Source: Shewanella mesophila
GTDB lineage: Bacteria > Pseudomonadota > Gammaproteobacteria > Enterobacterales > Shewanellaceae
DNA: 64,000 nt
NCBI RefSeq assembly: GCF_019457515.1
Contig: NZ_CP080421.1
Coordinates: 3,038,001 to 3,102,000, forward strand
Direction of reading: 5' to 3'
Under the pieces are notes generated by a model. That model was given only the letters and a program-made list of their open reading frames with translations. It did no database searches and was not told the origin of the DNA. Shown one piece after another: positions 43,134 to 53,920 of the stretch (position 1 is the stretch's first letter; each line of letters opens with the position of its first letter). The position numbers were made by a program, and so were the translations under genes.

Positions 43134-45755
43134 TTAGAATCTTAGCGATACGCCCACTTTGTATCTCGCTTCACCATCGAAGCTCCATACTGGGTAGTCA
43201 GCCTTAAACTCAGGAATAACTTCAGCATCTAGCGGCGCTACACCAGTTTGAATACTATCTTCTTCAGTCAAATTAACGGCTTCAAAAGTAATATCCATCC
43301 AATCAGTAACACTGTAGTTCATGCTTAAATCGAGTGAACCGTAATCTTCGTGCTGACGGTTACCATAGAAACCTGGAAGCTCACGCATCATATACTCGCT
43401 GCGCCAGTTATAAGCTAAACGAGCATTGAAGCTATCCATCTCATAGTAGCCCACTAAGTTAACTGTGTGCTTAGACGAATCAGAGAATACGCCAACCGAA
43501 TCTGGATAATTCTCGCTAGGTGAACCCGCATCAGCAAAGGTATAGTTAACAGAGTAACCTAAACCACTGTCGAACGAATCTTGAAGTTGTAGCTCAACCC
43601 CTTCAATACGTCCGCCATTGGCATTATACTTTTCACTTACCGTCCAGCAATCATAAATGCCAACACCACAAGCACTTCCACCCTGCTCGATTAGGTTATT
43701 GTCCTCAATACCGATCTGTTGATTTAGCTTTTGACGAGTCGTAATGAATGAGCTTACATCCTTAATGAAGTAAGTCACTGACGCTAAGCCTTCACCACCA
43801 AAGTACCACTCTAAGCTCACATCGGCTTGAGTTGCTTTAAATGGATCTAACGCCACTGAGCCACGATTAAGCTTTTCATTACCTGGAGTACCGTCATTTA
43901 AACCAGGAAGCGTTGAAGTCGCAAATAACTCAGCATAGTTAGGACGTGATATAACCTGAGCCGCTGACGTACGTAAAATGAGATCTGGTGTTAGATCAAA
44001 TGCCACGTTGATACTAGGTAATACATCGCTATAGCTAGACTTATCAGTGCTAAGCTCATCCGCAAATTGACCTGAATCACTCAGAGCATAGTAATCAGAC
44101 TCGATATCGGTAGAGATGAAACGTAAACCAAAGTTACCGCGAATACCCTCGCCTTCGAAATTAGCCATTGCGTATGCCGCAAGGTTTTTCTCATTCAAGG
44201 TACCATAACCCGATTTATCACGAGTAAAACCATCGACAACCGCTTTAGCATCACGGATCATCGCATCGAAATTAGGTTTAGGTAGTGTAAAACCAGCACC
44301 CGCAGACATTGTTCCTGAGTAATATTCAGATGCATCTCTGGCAAGAATATCACCAACAATTGCAGCTTCTGTTTCTTGAGTTACATCGTGGTCGGCGTAA
44401 CGAACACCCGCTTTAATAGAAGTGATCGCACCGAAATCTACAGGAACGGTTAAATCGATTTGAGCGTAAGTCTCTTCGTCGGTATTTGGTTGCTGCTTTA
44501 GCGCCCAACCGGCAGTTTCAAGCTGACCATTAAAATCACCAGCATCAAATGATTGCTTGGCAATATCGATCAAAATCTTTTCGCCAGTTGCATCATAGCG
44601 GCCAGCAAAATCACCGGGTTGACCGATAGAATTACCGTAGTTAGAGGTTAAGCTTGTACCGCCATCAGCGCTGGTATTGCCGACTCGGCCTTCTAACGTG
44701 AAGTTATCGGCTTCATATTTAAAGTCCAAATCGTAAGTGTCTGAAGACATTTCCGCTTCACGAGCCCAAGTCTGCGCCCAAGCAAATCCACCTTCACCAG
44801 TGTGAGTGATATCGGTACAAACACCTGCGGCGTTAGTCTGATTACAGGTACTGACACCTTGCTGGGTCGGGAATAGGAAAATCGAAGTATTAGCGTTATT
44901 CGCCTTTAGATCTAGGCTAGTAACGGTTAAGCCAAACTCTAAATTATCGGTAGGACGATACTGAGCAGCCACGTTATAGGCTGTACGCTCACGATCTTGC
45001 TGGAAAGTCGTTGGCACTATCTCACCCCAACCGAGGAGCGTTTCGATACCATTACGCTGATACTCTGTTTGAGAACTCGCGGCCGACACTAAAATACCAA
45101 AGTTTTCACTGTCATTTTTCCAGCTATATAAACCAGAAAGCGCAGGGTCCGTAGCTTCAGAAACCGTACCATAATCGCCTTTTGCACTTACAAACACCGT
45201 ATTTGCATCTAAATCTAGCGGTTTACGGGTTTGAACGATCACCGTACCACCAATACCACCTTCAGTGATATCGGCTTGCGAAGACTTATAAACCTCGATA
45301 CCGCTAACCATTTCTGGTGGCAATAAAGAGTAGTTAAAACTACGGTCTATCGCCTGTTGATCAAACCAACCAGTTGATGCAACTGAGTGTCCATTGAGCA
45401 AAGTACGAGTCAACTGTGATGAAGCACCACGGATAGAGACTTGCTGGCCCTGCCCAAACTGACGGCTCACACTCACACCTGGAATACGAGCTAAAGATTC
45501 CCCCACATCACCATCAGGGAATTTACCAATATCTTCAGCAGTAACTGCATCTACGACCGCATCAGAAAATCGTTTTGCGTTGATAGAAGCTTTCATTGAT
45601 GCGCGTAAACCACGCACTTCAATTTTTTCAATATTATCTGTATTTACGGTTTCTGCTTCGGCTTCAGCAGCCATAGCAGAAACAGACAAAGCACCACTCA
45701 TCAGTAATGCAATATTTGTAGCTAGTACACTTTTCTTAAAAGTAGATGGTCGCAT
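43134..45755 (-). CDS. TonB-dependent receptor, probable GlcNAc/chito-oligosaccharide porin
   Basis: 873 residues from ATG 45755 (AAGGGAAACGAG upstream). A longer frame to 45833 would start inside the NagR operator and is rejected. A signal peptide precedes ...SAMAAEAE, followed by a plug domain (IEVRGLRASMKASINAKRF, DAVTAEDIGKFPDGDVGESLARIPGVSVSR in parts) and a 22-strand barrel ending in an aromatic residue (YKVGVSLRF). The ARASMKASINAKR-like plug is typical of the sugar-specific receptors of Alteromonadales and Xanthomonads. The NagR operator 63 bases upstream implies uptake of chitin-derived sugars across the outer membrane. Confidence 0.92.
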   Translation of the reverse strand: MRPSTFKKSVLATNIALLMSGALSVSAMAAEAEAETVNTDNIEKIEVRGLRASMKASINAKRFSDAVVDAVTAEDIGKFPDGDVGESLARIPGVSVSRQFGQGQQVSIRGASSQLTRTLLNGHSVASTGWFDQQAIDRSFNYSLLPPEMVSGIEVYKSSQADITEGGIGGTVIVQTRKPLDLDANTVFVSAKGDYGTVSEATDPALSGLYSWKNDSENFGILVSAASSQTEYQRNGIETLLGWGEIVPTTFQQDRERTAYNVAAQYRPTDNLEFGLTVTSLDLKANNANTSIFLFPTQQGVSTCNQTNAAGVCTDITHTGEGGFAWAQTWAREAEMSSDTYDLDFKYEADNFTLEGRVGNTSADGGTSLTSNYGNSIGQPGDFAGRYDATGEKILIDIAKQSFDAGDFNGQLETAGWALKQQPNTDEETYAQIDLTVPVDFGAITSIKAGVRYADHDVTQETEAAIVGDILARDASEYYSGTMSAGAGFTLPKPNFDAMIRDAKAVVDGFTRDKSGYGTLNEKNLAAYAMANFEGEGIRGNFGLRFISTDIESDYYALSDSGQFADELSTDKSSYSDVLPSINVAFDLTPDLILRTSAAQVISRPNYAELFATSTLPGLNDGTPGNEKLNRGSVALDPFKATQADVSLEWYFGGEGLASVTYFIKDVSSFITTRQKLNQQIGIEDNNLIEQGGSACGVGIYDCWTVSEKYNANGGRIEGVELQLQDSFDSGLGYSVNYTFADAGSPSENYPDSVGVFSDSSKHTVNLVGYYEMDSFNARLAYNWRSEYMMRELPGFYGNRQHEDYGSLDLSMNYSVTDWMDITFEAVNLTEEDSIQTGVAPLDAEVIPEFKADYPVWSFDGEARYKVGVSLRF

Positions 45756-46182
45756 CTCGTTTCCCTTCCATAACTTTATTATCGTTTTATTTTCCATGCC
45801 CATTCCTTTAACGAGGAATGACAACGCTGTCATGTGAGGTTAAAGATTACACAACAATTAACAGATGCGCCACAACAAAATAACCAAAAATAGAAAATGG
45901 CCCCATCTGACTACTCATGAATGTGCAATTATCAACCAAGGTAGTATGTATAACTAACTGAAGTTAATTGTTTTTTATTAGGAGATATCGTTCTCACCGC
46001 AAAAGTAACTTGATGTGTCCAATGCGTGAAATTAAATTTGATGATTGCTTAATGAGGTAAAAGTTAGCAATATTGTCGTCAGGGGAAGTGTGATCTGCTG
46101 TTTATATACACAGCACATCGTTTGAATGAAATTAAATTCTGTAGTTTGCAACTATGCGGCTACGACAACGAGTATCCGCTAG
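45756..46182. other. Divergent control region between the TonB receptor and nagR
   Basis: About 430 AT-rich bases. It holds the NagR operator at 45818. A partial half-site ACGACAACGAG at 46162-46172, just before the nagR ATG, might allow weak autoregulation. Nothing else is recognised. Confidence 0.5.
45818..45833 (-). promoter_or_regulatory. NagR operator upstream of the TonB receptor
   Basis: ATGACAACGCTGTCAT, identical to the operators of nagK and the distal sapC-like site. It lies 63 bases before the receptor ATG. Confidence 0.85.
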
Positions 46183-47199
46183 ATGAAAGTAACCATTAAT
46201 GATGTCGCAAAGCACGCTGGAGTGTCGATAAAGACAGTCTCTAGGGTCACCAATAAAGAACCTTCGGTAAGACAAGCCACTATAGACAAAGTCAACGAAG
46301 CAATTGCGGCTCTAAATTACCAGCCTAACGTCGCCGCAAGAAATTTGGCAGGAACAAAATCCTACGTTATTGCATTCGTTTATGACAATCCAAATGCTTA
46401 CTATGTTATTGATATGCAAAATGGGATTTTGTCATCATGTAAACAAAGAGGATATGAGCTTCTCATTCATCCTTGTGATGCCACGTCAGATAACATCTGC
46501 CAAGAATTAACCGATATGGTTCGCCACGCAAGACTCTCAGGCTTAGTGTTAACACCACCGCTATCTGAAAATCCTAAGGTGCTAGCCGCATTAGACAATA
46601 TCAATGCAAATTACGTGAGAATAATTGCAGGAGAAGTCGCTGACAAGCATGGTGGATTATCGGTACTGGTGAACGATAAACACGGTGCGGTATCAATCAC
46701 TCAGCACTTAATCGACCTTGGACATAAACGGATCGCATTTATCAGTGGGGATCACCAGCATGAATCCACCAAAGAACGTTTAGCTGGCTTTAAACTCGCT
46801 ATGGAAAAAAACCATTTACCTATAGATGATAGTCATATCATCGATGGCCAATACTCTTTCGAATCGGGAGTTGAAGGTGCTAAAGCTTTATTAAGCAACG
46901 CACTTAAGCCAACGGCTATTGTTGCCTGTAACGATGAGATCGCCGCTGGCGCGTTATTTGCGGCGCGTTTGGAAGGCGTTTCTATTCCTTCGCAATTATC
47001 TATCGTAGGCTTCGAAGATAGTCCATTTTCGCGACAAACATGGCCAAAGCTGACAACGGTACATCAACCTAATAGTAAGATAGCCCAAACCGCAACCGAA
47101 CTGCTGATAGCAAATCAAAGCAAAGGCGACGACATATTAACAGATGAGGTCTTTGTTCCTGAGCCCGTGATCAGAGATTCGTCCGCCAGCCCACTCTAA
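46183..47199 (+). CDS. nagR: LacI-family repressor of GlcNAc use (NagR)
   Basis: 338 residues. The N-terminal HTH is VTINDVAKHAGVSIKTVSRV (residues 3-22), hinge helix NVAARNLAG, and a periplasmic-binding-protein-like effector domain with GLVLTPPLSENPKVL, HLIDLGHKRIAFISGD and PTAIVACNDEIAAGALFAA. The position next to a GlcNAc-locus TonB receptor and the LacI-type operators with central CG upstream of nag genes identify it as the local regulator. In Shewanella the LacI-type NagR is described as responding to a GlcNAc catabolic intermediate. The start has no good Shine-Dalgarno. Confidence 0.88.
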   Translation: MKVTINDVAKHAGVSIKTVSRVTNKEPSVRQATIDKVNEAIAALNYQPNVAARNLAGTKSYVIAFVYDNPNAYYVIDMQNGILSSCKQRGYELLIHPCDATSDNICQELTDMVRHARLSGLVLTPPLSENPKVLAALDNINANYVRIIAGEVADKHGGLSVLVNDKHGAVSITQHLIDLGHKRIAFISGDHQHESTKERLAGFKLAMEKNHLPIDDSHIIDGQYSFESGVEGAKALLSNALKPTAIVACNDEIAAGALFAARLEGVSIPSQLSIVGFEDSPFSRQTWPKLTTVHQPNSKIAQTATELLIANQSKGDDILTDEVFVPEPVIRDSSASPL

Positions 47200-47226
47200 A
47201 TAGCCAACGCTATAACATTAAAAGCA

Positions 47227-47259
47227 AAAGCCGTTAAATATTATATTTAACGGCTTTTG
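47227..47259. terminator. Bidirectional terminator between nagR and glnB
   Basis: A 14-base stem AAAAGCCGTTAAAT / ATTTAACGGCTTTT with loop ATTAT, between convergent genes. Confidence 0.92.
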
Positions 47260-47282
47260 CTGCAACTAATTAATACGCATAA

Positions 47283-47633
<351 letters not shown>

Positions 47634-47864
47634 TTAAAATAGATCAACGACTAAACACCATGAAACAATAGCTTATCACGCCCCATAAATACACAGAAGT
47701 CGATTATATCAATATGCAAAAAGAAGCTGTATTCATAGAACGCAACAATATAAAAACCGCATCCAAGCATAACGATAGCTAATCTATACTGGTTAACTGT
47801 GACGTTATATTTGTCGCGATAAGCCTGTGGAATGCAGGCAAAAGACATGTTCAAGGAATGAACG

Positions 47865-48401
47865 ATGAAAAATCAAAATGGATTTATCAGTGGATTTTCC
47901 TGTGGTTTTACCTTAGTTGAGCTAATGGTGACGCTCATTGTGCTAACCATTTTAGTCGGTATAGCAGCGCCCAACCTAACGGAACTCTATGATGCGATGC
48001 GATCCAATGCCAACATCCGCACCATACAACAGACGATTCAATATGGCAGAAACGCCGCGATCAGTTACGGTGTAAGAGTCACTACGTGTCCAATAAAAGA
48101 TTATCAGTGTGACGACAATTGGCAAAATGGACTCACCGTATTTACCGATTCAGGAGAGAAAAATATCATTGATAGTAATGATAAAATACTCATTCAAACC
48201 GCACCATTTAATAATAGAGATACAGTTATCTACAATCGTACCTCGGTACGATTTCAACCCGACGGATTAGCATACGGCACCAATGGTACATTACGATATT
48301 GTCCAAGCTCGAAAACCAGCCCCTATTCTAAGGCCGTTATCATTAACCAAGCTGGCAGAGTCCGATTTTCAAAAGATACAAATATTAGCTGCGACAGTTA
48401 A
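47865..48401 (+). CDS. fimT: FimT/GspH-type minor pseudopilin (first copy)
   Basis: 178 residues. The type III prepilin signal is CGFTLVELMVTLIVLTILVG, with a longer than usual leader (15 residues) and Glu+5. The body has the FimT/GspH-like beta fold with a Cys pair (TCPIKDYQC, then YCPSSK and ISCDS). It probably initiates or caps type IV pili at the inner membrane. It is one of two tandem fimT-like genes facing the pilE-tapY2 end of the minor pilin operon. Confidence 0.86.
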   Translation: MKNQNGFISGFSCGFTLVELMVTLIVLTILVGIAAPNLTELYDAMRSNANIRTIQQTIQYGRNAAISYGVRVTTCPIKDYQCDDNWQNGLTVFTDSGEKNIIDSNDKILIQTAPFNNRDTVIYNRTSVRFQPDGLAYGTNGTLRYCPSSKTSPYSKAVIINQAGRVRFSKDTNISCDS

Positions 48402-48468
48402 CAGATTGCCTCATCCATTTAATATCTCACAATAAAAGAGCAATATAAGGTTCTGCCAAATTCATATT

Positions 48469-48490
48469 TAATGCCAAATTATTGGCATTA
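48469..48490. other. Nine-base perfect hairpin between the two fimT genes
   Basis: TAATGCCAA / TTGGCATTA with loop ATTA, no T run. It may be a weak attenuator or a regulator site ahead of the second fimT gene. Confidence 0.4.
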
Positions 48491-48568
48491 AAAAGAATGA
48501 GTTATATATACTGAAATCCGCTTACATCTCGCTTATACTTACTAAAGGCTTCGCGAGGATTAATAAAA

Positions 48569-49060
48569 ATGCGCAATAGTTCACAAGGATTTACCCTAGT
48601 CGAGTTGATGGTCACCATTGCCGTTGCAGCAATACTGTTAACCATTGGAGTTCCCTCGCTGGTGTCTATGTATGAAGGATTCAGAGCGAACAGTAACGTT
48701 GAAAAAATCCATAACATCTTAGCATTCTCTCGAAACCAAGCTATCAGCTATGGTGCAACGGTTAATGTCTGCCCGTTTGCTAGTGCAACCTCTTGTGGTA
48801 CAGGTACGAATTGGAAAAATGGCATTAGAGTCTTTATCACCGATGCTGGCGGCGCAGACAGAGAGCTTAGAGCGATAGATAACTTTAATAGTAATGACAA
48901 AGTGAAGGGTCCATCAGGCACCATCACCTTCTCCCCAGAAGGGTTGTCATCTGGTGGAACTATTATCTACTGTCCAGGCGGAAAAACGGCTGAGTCTCAA
49001 AGCGTCGATATTAGCACTAGCGGAAAAGTCTCCTATGGTGCCGACGGTAGCTCTTGCTAA
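48569..49060 (+). CDS. fimT: FimT/GspH-type minor pseudopilin (second copy)
   Basis: 163 residues starting MRNSSQGFTLVELMVTIAVAA, a standard prepilin leader (7 residues) with Glu+5. The layout is the same as the first copy: NVEKIHNILAFSRNQAISYGATVNVCP, then GTNWKNGIRVFITDAG and the end VSYGADGSSC. The two genes are clearly paralogues (NxxIxxIxxxxxxxRNxAISYG...CP). A terminator follows at 49105. Confidence 0.87.
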   Translation: MRNSSQGFTLVELMVTIAVAAILLTIGVPSLVSMYEGFRANSNVEKIHNILAFSRNQAISYGATVNVCPFASATSCGTGTNWKNGIRVFITDAGGADRELRAIDNFNSNDKVKGPSGTITFSPEGLSSGGTIIYCPGGKTAESQSVDISTSGKVSYGADGSSC

Positions 49061-49104
49061 ACCTTACAGCATCCAAATTTAACCTCCAGAGCTCCAATAT
49101 TACA

Positions 49105-49127
49105 AAAGCCCTGCATTGCAGGGCTTT
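49105..49127. terminator. Bidirectional terminator between fimT and tapY2
   Basis: AAAGCCCTGCA / TGCAGGGCTTT perfect inverted repeat between convergent genes. Confidence 0.85.
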
Positions 49128-49174
49128 CAGTTAGCTGTCATAACACCTAAAGCTATATAAAACAGCTCAAATCG

Positions 49175-49474
49175 TTATCTTAATGTCTGCTTATCTTTAG
49201 CTCTAGCTTCTTTACTACTAAACTCTTGGCTCAGAGGAACGCATTCCTCTACTTCCTTAATGAAGTACTTCTTGCCCTTTTTATCCGTTAACTGCTTTCC
49301 GGGTAAACTAGCGGCCCTTAAACGAGCATCTTTTTCATCCCAGCGATAAAACACCACTTGCTCACCCTTTTTAGAGCTATTGATATAGCATTTATAATCC
49401 TGCTTTGCGGCCAATACTGGCATAGCAAAGCTATATAAGCTGGCACAAACTAAAATACTGATAAATTTCATCAT
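49175..49474 (-). CDS. tapY2: TapY2-like small exported pilus protein
   Basis: 100 residues from ATG 49474 (GGAG eight bases upstream). A signal peptide ends MPVLA; the mature part is small, Lys/Glu-rich, with two Cys (YKCYIN and EECVPL) that could form a disulphide. It is the last gene of the pilV-pilW-pilX-pilY1-pilE run, where Shewanella and Aeromonas have tapY2, a small protein of the type IVa pilus system of unknown role. The call rests mainly on context, size and the secreted two-Cys layout. Confidence 0.7.
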   Translation of the reverse strand: MMKFISILVCASLYSFAMPVLAAKQDYKCYINSSKKGEQVVFYRWDEKDARLRAASLPGKQLTDKKGKKYFIKEVEECVPLSQEFSSKEARAKDKQTLR

Positions 49475-49860
49475 TTCCAACACTCCGTAGAGGGGCCTTT
49501 AACCCCTGCAGATGTCATGGTGATTGTCGTACATGTCGAATCACGGGCAGCTTGACGGCCTTGCGCCGTAGCTGTAATGGTAAAATTGCTGGTACCGGCA
49601 GAGGCCACGCTATAGTGACCATGCTCTGTCACGAAGGGATTAGCAAGACCAAGTTTCGACATGTCAGTCGCATAAGTACGATTATCCAAATAGTATTGCT
49701 CTTGCAGGTTTGCCACTCTCATCACAGCTGCAACCCCCTCAGAGCGACCACTCTTTGTGATGTAGTCGATGTAAGAGGGATAGGCAATCGAAGCCAAAAT
49801 CCCAACGATTGCTACAGTTATCATCAATTCAATCAGGGTAAAACCGTTCACTTTTTGCAT
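49471..49860 (-). CDS. pilE: Type IV minor pilin PilE
   Basis: 129 residues. The prepilin signal is [30 protein letters not shown] (shown here by its key residues: Gly-Phe cleavage, Glu+5), then [23 protein letters not shown] and an alpha/beta head ending with a Cys pair (STCTT and STECWK). It belongs to the PilE/ComP-type minor pilins that follow pilY1. It overlaps tapY2 by four bases and follows pilY1 by two. Confidence 0.92.
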   Translation of the reverse strand: MQKVNGFTLIELMITVAIVGILASIAYPSYIDYITKSGRSEGVAAVMRVANLQEQYYLDNRTYATDMSKLGLANPFVTEHGHYSVASAGTSNFTITATAQGRQAARDSTCTTITMTSAGVKGPSTECWK

Positions 49861-49862
49861 TA

Positions 49863-52800
49863 CTAATTATTCTCATCTTGATGATAGTAAAGTTTATTGG
49901 TGTTTAAACAGGAATCAAGGTTAATTGTTCCTTTGCAATTAAATCCATTCTCATCACAAATACCTTTACCAATGAGCAACATAATCTTGCTTTCACAATC
50001 AGGCTCCGGCTCCGGAGGATTTGGACACTCCTCTCCTTCACAAGATGGCGGTGGACATCCCTCCCCCTCGCAAGGAATTGGCTTATCTACTGGCGGAGTG
50101 ATGATCTTTGGAGGTTGCGGAATACAATTATCACATACGTCAATAACATACTCTTCAGAATAACGGGCACCTTTATGTAGATCTAATGTATACAATCTAC
50201 CAACAGAAGAAACGGTACATACATCTTGATCAGCCGCTGGTTGTGTCGGAATAAAGGACGTAAAATAAACCTTTCCTCTAATGATGATTGAAGGCGATAA
50301 ACTTTTTTCCCCAGCAACAGGAAAGTCATAATACCAACCTCTCTTTGTACCAAATTCGATATTTTCAGCCTCTGTAGTCGGTGACGCTGATGTCACATTA
50401 TAGAGATTCGAAAAAGTAATCGCTTCAGGTACGGCTGAACCACCAGAACCAAACTGTTGAGTTATAACATTTCTATCTTGTAAGACATAAAACATATCAT
50501 TAGTTGTTCGATCTAATGGTTCTGCCCTATTACCTGTTCCTAAAGTCACAGCATCATAGGGAACATTTTGATAGGCGACAGTTGTTGTCGTACCTGACCC
50601 ATCCGTAACAGTAACTTTAGTCGTGTTGGTAAAGTAGGTTTGGGCAACAATTGGCTCATAAAAGAAACGACGATCGTTACTTAATACGCCCCCCAAATCA
50701 GCGAACTTAAACCCACTCCAAGTAGTCTTATCATCAGATGGCATGTCCATACGCCAAACTTTACCGCCCAAATCTGATGCATACAATCTATCTGTATAGC
50801 CGTCACTATCACTATCCAACGTCGCGATAGAGCCAACGACTGAATCTTCGATACCACTTAATATGGTGTTACCACTCGCTCCAAATTTATGCACTAATGA
50901 GCCTGTTTCTGCATCAACAATAAAAACAGCACGTCCGTCGGAGTTTTCTCCCGTACCAGAGTCATAGCCATGATTATAACCACCGCCGAAAATTACTACT
51001 GGTTTGTCAGAACCAGGGATTCTAGTCACAACTGGGGTTGACCAAGTTTGTCCTAAATCGGTGAATCCATCGGTACTATTAGACACTTTCCACAATAATT
51101 TGGGTTTGGCAGAAGGATCTGTAACATCAAACGCAAAGTATGTTTCACCACCTCTGCGCATACCAATAAATAACCACGCTTTAGTTATTGCACCACTAGA
51201 GTTTCTCTCTAAATACGCGACAGGTGAGCCATCCATTCCATACACACTATGACCTAGAGCATAATTATTCCCTCTAAGAGTCGTGACATTGGGAAGCAAT
51301 TGATAGGGCATAAATGCCCAGCTCTCAGAAACTGATGAACCTGTATCTTTAAAAGCATGAAGCATCCCATGATTTGTTCCGAAGAATATAACCACATTGG
51401 AACCATCGCCGCCATAATCTATCGCAAGCGGTTGTGAATGCAGCGGATCGCCTACTATGTCGCCTCGTACTCCAGAAAAGTCCTCAGATGTGAACTCTCC
51501 GTCATCGGCTTTATCAACATTATTCCCCTTAATCCATTCAAACGCTTTAGTTAAGTCAGCAGTCGAATCTGGCAATGACATGTATGTCGCTAAGGAGCTC
51601 GTTCCTCCAGCATATGATGCCGCATTAGCCACAGAGAAGGCAGTAACGGAGCCACCGGAGCCGATATCACTGTATAAGTTACGTTCGTCGGGAGAAATAG
51701 TTCTAGCGGCCCCCCCAAGAATAACATCATTACCATCAGGTGTTCCTGCACAATCACTCCAAAAACTACAAGCCGCTTCTGAGATCCCCCCAGAGCTATC
51801 AATCGCTAACTTACCTTTTGCATCAACGAGAGCTCCGCTAGAATTCACTTTTAACTTTTTGAGATTACCAGCCCATTTTGGACTTTGAGAAGGGCGAAAG
51901 AGTGCGTAATATGCAGAATCCAATGTTCTTGTAGGGTCTGCGTTACTAAAAGCCACACCTGGAGCGGAAAAACGCTGACCTGTCTTGGTGATTTCATCAA
52001 CTATATTGCTAATTTTTTCTTGTAACTGTGCGGTATCATTAGCAGCAAAGTACTTACCACCACCGCGTCTAGCAGTTTCAATCAATAATGGCTCAGCTTC
52101 AGAGCCCTCTGCTAAACTAAAACCAATTGAATGAGTAATAACTCGTTGAAAATTATCTACATTAGGCAGGATATCATTGTTATACATATATCCTGCTAAT
52201 GCAGGTAAATAGCTAGACCTATTCCTAACGGTGTCATATTCATATGGCGCATCATTTAACGCTTTTATAAAATTATTCGCACTTGTATCAACCGTTGGCG
52301 CACCATCGGTGATATAAATCACGTACGCAATTTTAGCGCACTCAGTCAATGGAGATTTATAACTACCATTCGCTTCAATGTTTGAATCATAGGGCGGTCT
52401 GTTAGCTCGATACCAATTCGAATAGTTACTATCAGAATGACCAAAAGTAATACTTCCACCGCTAAAGTATCGATAAGCTTCAAATAACGTTTCACACAAA
52501 GGCGTATTTGTTTCAGCAGGAATATTCTCTACTGTATTAATTAATGTATCTTTTTCTGTACTGGTCCTTTGCTTAATGCCCGCAACAATGCGGCCACCAT
52601 CCCTGTATCCTTCATAAGGATAGTTTAAATTAAAAAGTGCTAAACCAAAATCGACAGATGGGATAGAGCTAATCACACCTGTAATTGCATTCTGCGCCAT
52701 TTCTAGCCGAGTTGGTGGAGTTTCGTCGGGTGGCAGCAAACCACCTTTATACAGTGTGTACCAACGTAGGTAATTATCGGTATAGAGAGTCACTAACTCC

Positions 52801-53447
52801 CCTGAACCAAAACTAATAGCTTTAGCGTTCTCTTGCGCAGCGGAGTCTGTAGTACCATAGGGGATATAAGTATTGCCAGATTTAACACTATCCTGGGGAT
52901 AACCAGATTCATACCCAGTTAAACTCTTATTATTATCAGTTATGCCCGCTTCAATATCTTCACCACAATCAACAGGGTTGTTTTTTTCAGCACCACTATT
53001 TTCTTTAATCTGTTGCCAAGTACCTTTACCGTTACCAGTAAACTTAAACTCTCTAATATACCCTGTAAAACGACCATACTTATCCAACGCTGTTTTTGCC
53101 GTCGAACACCCGTTAATCAATTCATTGAACCGACGAGACTCAGAAGGACTGTCTGGTACAGGCAATGAGGACTCGTCCATCCCCGTGCCTACAGTAAAAT
53201 AGATCATTCTACCTTGATACGAATTGGAACTCCCAACAGCAGGGTAAGTTACGGTAGGGTCATAACCCTTTTGAGCCCCCTCAACCTCTGCATCCATACT
53301 GCCAGAGTTATCAAATATGATTAAAACTTTACTACGGTTTTGAGTCAACTCTGGATTTAAATACAAATCGGTATCGTCAGCCAGTGATTGCGCCGGCAGT
53401 GTTAATGCAGCAACAAGGCTTGCACATAATATTTGATTAAACTTCAT
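49863..53447 (-). CDS. pilY1: Type IV pilus tip adhesin/assembly factor PilY1
   Basis: 1,194 residues from ATG 53447 (GGGAG upstream). A signal peptide ends QSLADD. The N-terminal VWA-like region has the MIDAS motif FDNSGSMD (~residues 46-53) and [13 protein letters not shown]. The C-terminal part is the PilY1 beta-propeller with a calcium-loop-like [15 protein letters not shown] and GGKVWRMD. The far C-terminus is a Pro/Cys-rich tail ([25 protein letters not shown]) with many possible disulphides, extra to typical PilY1. It promotes pilus extension, surface sensing and adhesion at the tip with the minor pilins. Confidence 0.93.
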   Translation of the reverse strand: MKFNQILCASLVAALTLPAQSLADDTDLYLNPELTQNRSKVLIIFDNSGSMDAEVEGAQKGYDPTVTYPAVGSSNSYQGRMIYFTVGTGMDESSLPVPDSPSESRRFNELINGCSTAKTALDKYGRFTGYIREFKFTGNGKGTWQQIKENSGAEKNNPVDCGEDIEAGITDNNKSLTGYESGYPQDSVKSGNTYIPYGTTDSAAQENAKAISFGSGELVTLYTDNYLRWYTLYKGGLLPPDETPPTRLEMAQNAITGVISSIPSVDFGLALFNLNYPYEGYRDGGRIVAGIKQRTSTEKDTLINTVENIPAETNTPLCETLFEAYRYFSGGSITFGHSDSNYSNWYRANRPPYDSNIEANGSYKSPLTECAKIAYVIYITDGAPTVDTSANNFIKALNDAPYEYDTVRNRSSYLPALAGYMYNNDILPNVDNFQRVITHSIGFSLAEGSEAEPLLIETARRGGGKYFAANDTAQLQEKISNIVDEITKTGQRFSAPGVAFSNADPTRTLDSAYYALFRPSQSPKWAGNLKKLKVNSSGALVDAKGKLAIDSSGGISEAACSFWSDCAGTPDGNDVILGGAARTISPDERNLYSDIGSGGSVTAFSVANAASYAGGTSSLATYMSLPDSTADLTKAFEWIKGNNVDKADDGEFTSEDFSGVRGDIVGDPLHSQPLAIDYGGDGSNVVIFFGTNHGMLHAFKDTGSSVSESWAFMPYQLLPNVTTLRGNNYALGHSVYGMDGSPVAYLERNSSGAITKAWLFIGMRRGGETYFAFDVTDPSAKPKLLWKVSNSTDGFTDLGQTWSTPVVTRIPGSDKPVVIFGGGYNHGYDSGTGENSDGRAVFIVDAETGSLVHKFGASGNTILSGIEDSVVGSIATLDSDSDGYTDRLYASDLGGKVWRMDMPSDDKTTWSGFKFADLGGVLSNDRRFFYEPIVAQTYFTNTTKVTVTDGSGTTTTVAYQNVPYDAVTLGTGNRAEPLDRTTNDMFYVLQDRNVITQQFGSGGSAVPEAITFSNLYNVTSASPTTEAENIEFGTKRGWYYDFPVAGEKSLSPSIIIRGKVYFTSFIPTQPAADQDVCTVSSVGRLYTLDLHKGARYSEEYVIDVCDNCIPQPPKIITPPVDKPIPCEGEGCPPPSCEGEECPNPPEPEPDCESKIMLLIGKGICDENGFNCKGTINLDSCLNTNKLYYHQDENN

Positions 53448-53449
53448 GT

Positions 53450-53917
53450 TCAACTCCCAGCGAGCACTTCCTGCTCAATACCTGTAACCACTGTAACTTG
53501 ACCTAGATTATCCCGACCAAAACTTACCGTACTAGAGATCTCAATACGTCGACATTCCAAGTTCGAGCTGGTCCACTTAGTACGTTGACAGCTCACATTT
53601 TTAGGCTCCACCTTAAGACCACCAGCCCCATCATCAACCAAAGGAAGCGGAGTTAACACTTGTGTCCCATCGGAATAGTTATTGGCATTATCAACATTGG
53701 ACATAGTTGCTAAAAATGCTGGAGTCTTATTTAATAAAACGGCAGCGATGCCACCATCAGCTAATGCCTTTGCTTCAATACGTTCAGCGCCGGCCCCAGC
53801 CATTCTTAATGATTGAGTAGAGTTTACGGCTAAAGCAACACCTATAACTGTCATAGTGATGAGAACAATTAACGAAAAAAACAGCACCACACCTTCTTGC
53901 TTTTTGATTTGTACCAT
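53450..53917 (-). CDS. pilX: Type IV pilus minor pilin PilX
   Basis: 155 residues. The N-terminus MVQIKKQEGVVLFFSLIVLITMTVIGVA has a PilX-type hydrophobic helix with Gly before the mature start and no canonical Phe+1/Glu+5. The central AEAKALADGG-like stretch (RIEAKALADGGIAAV) and the disulphide-like Cys pair (VSCQRT and LECRR) match PilX. Required with PilV/W for pilus initiation. It ends two bases before pilY1. Confidence 0.88.
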   Translation of the reverse strand: MVQIKKQEGVVLFFSLIVLITMTVIGVALAVNSTQSLRMAGAGAERIEAKALADGGIAAVLLNKTPAFLATMSNVDNANNYSDGTQVLTPLPLVDDGAGGLKVEPKNVSCQRTKWTSSNLECRRIEISSTVSFGRDNLGQVTVVTGIEQEVLAGS

Positions 53918-53920
53918 TAT

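Noticed and set aside
46162..46176. Possible NagR autoregulatory site before nagR
   Set aside because: Only the half-site ACAACG agrees; too weak to list as an operator.
51457..51888. 143-codon frame antisense to pilY1
   Set aside because: A shadow of pilY1 codon usage on the opposite strand, with no start signal.
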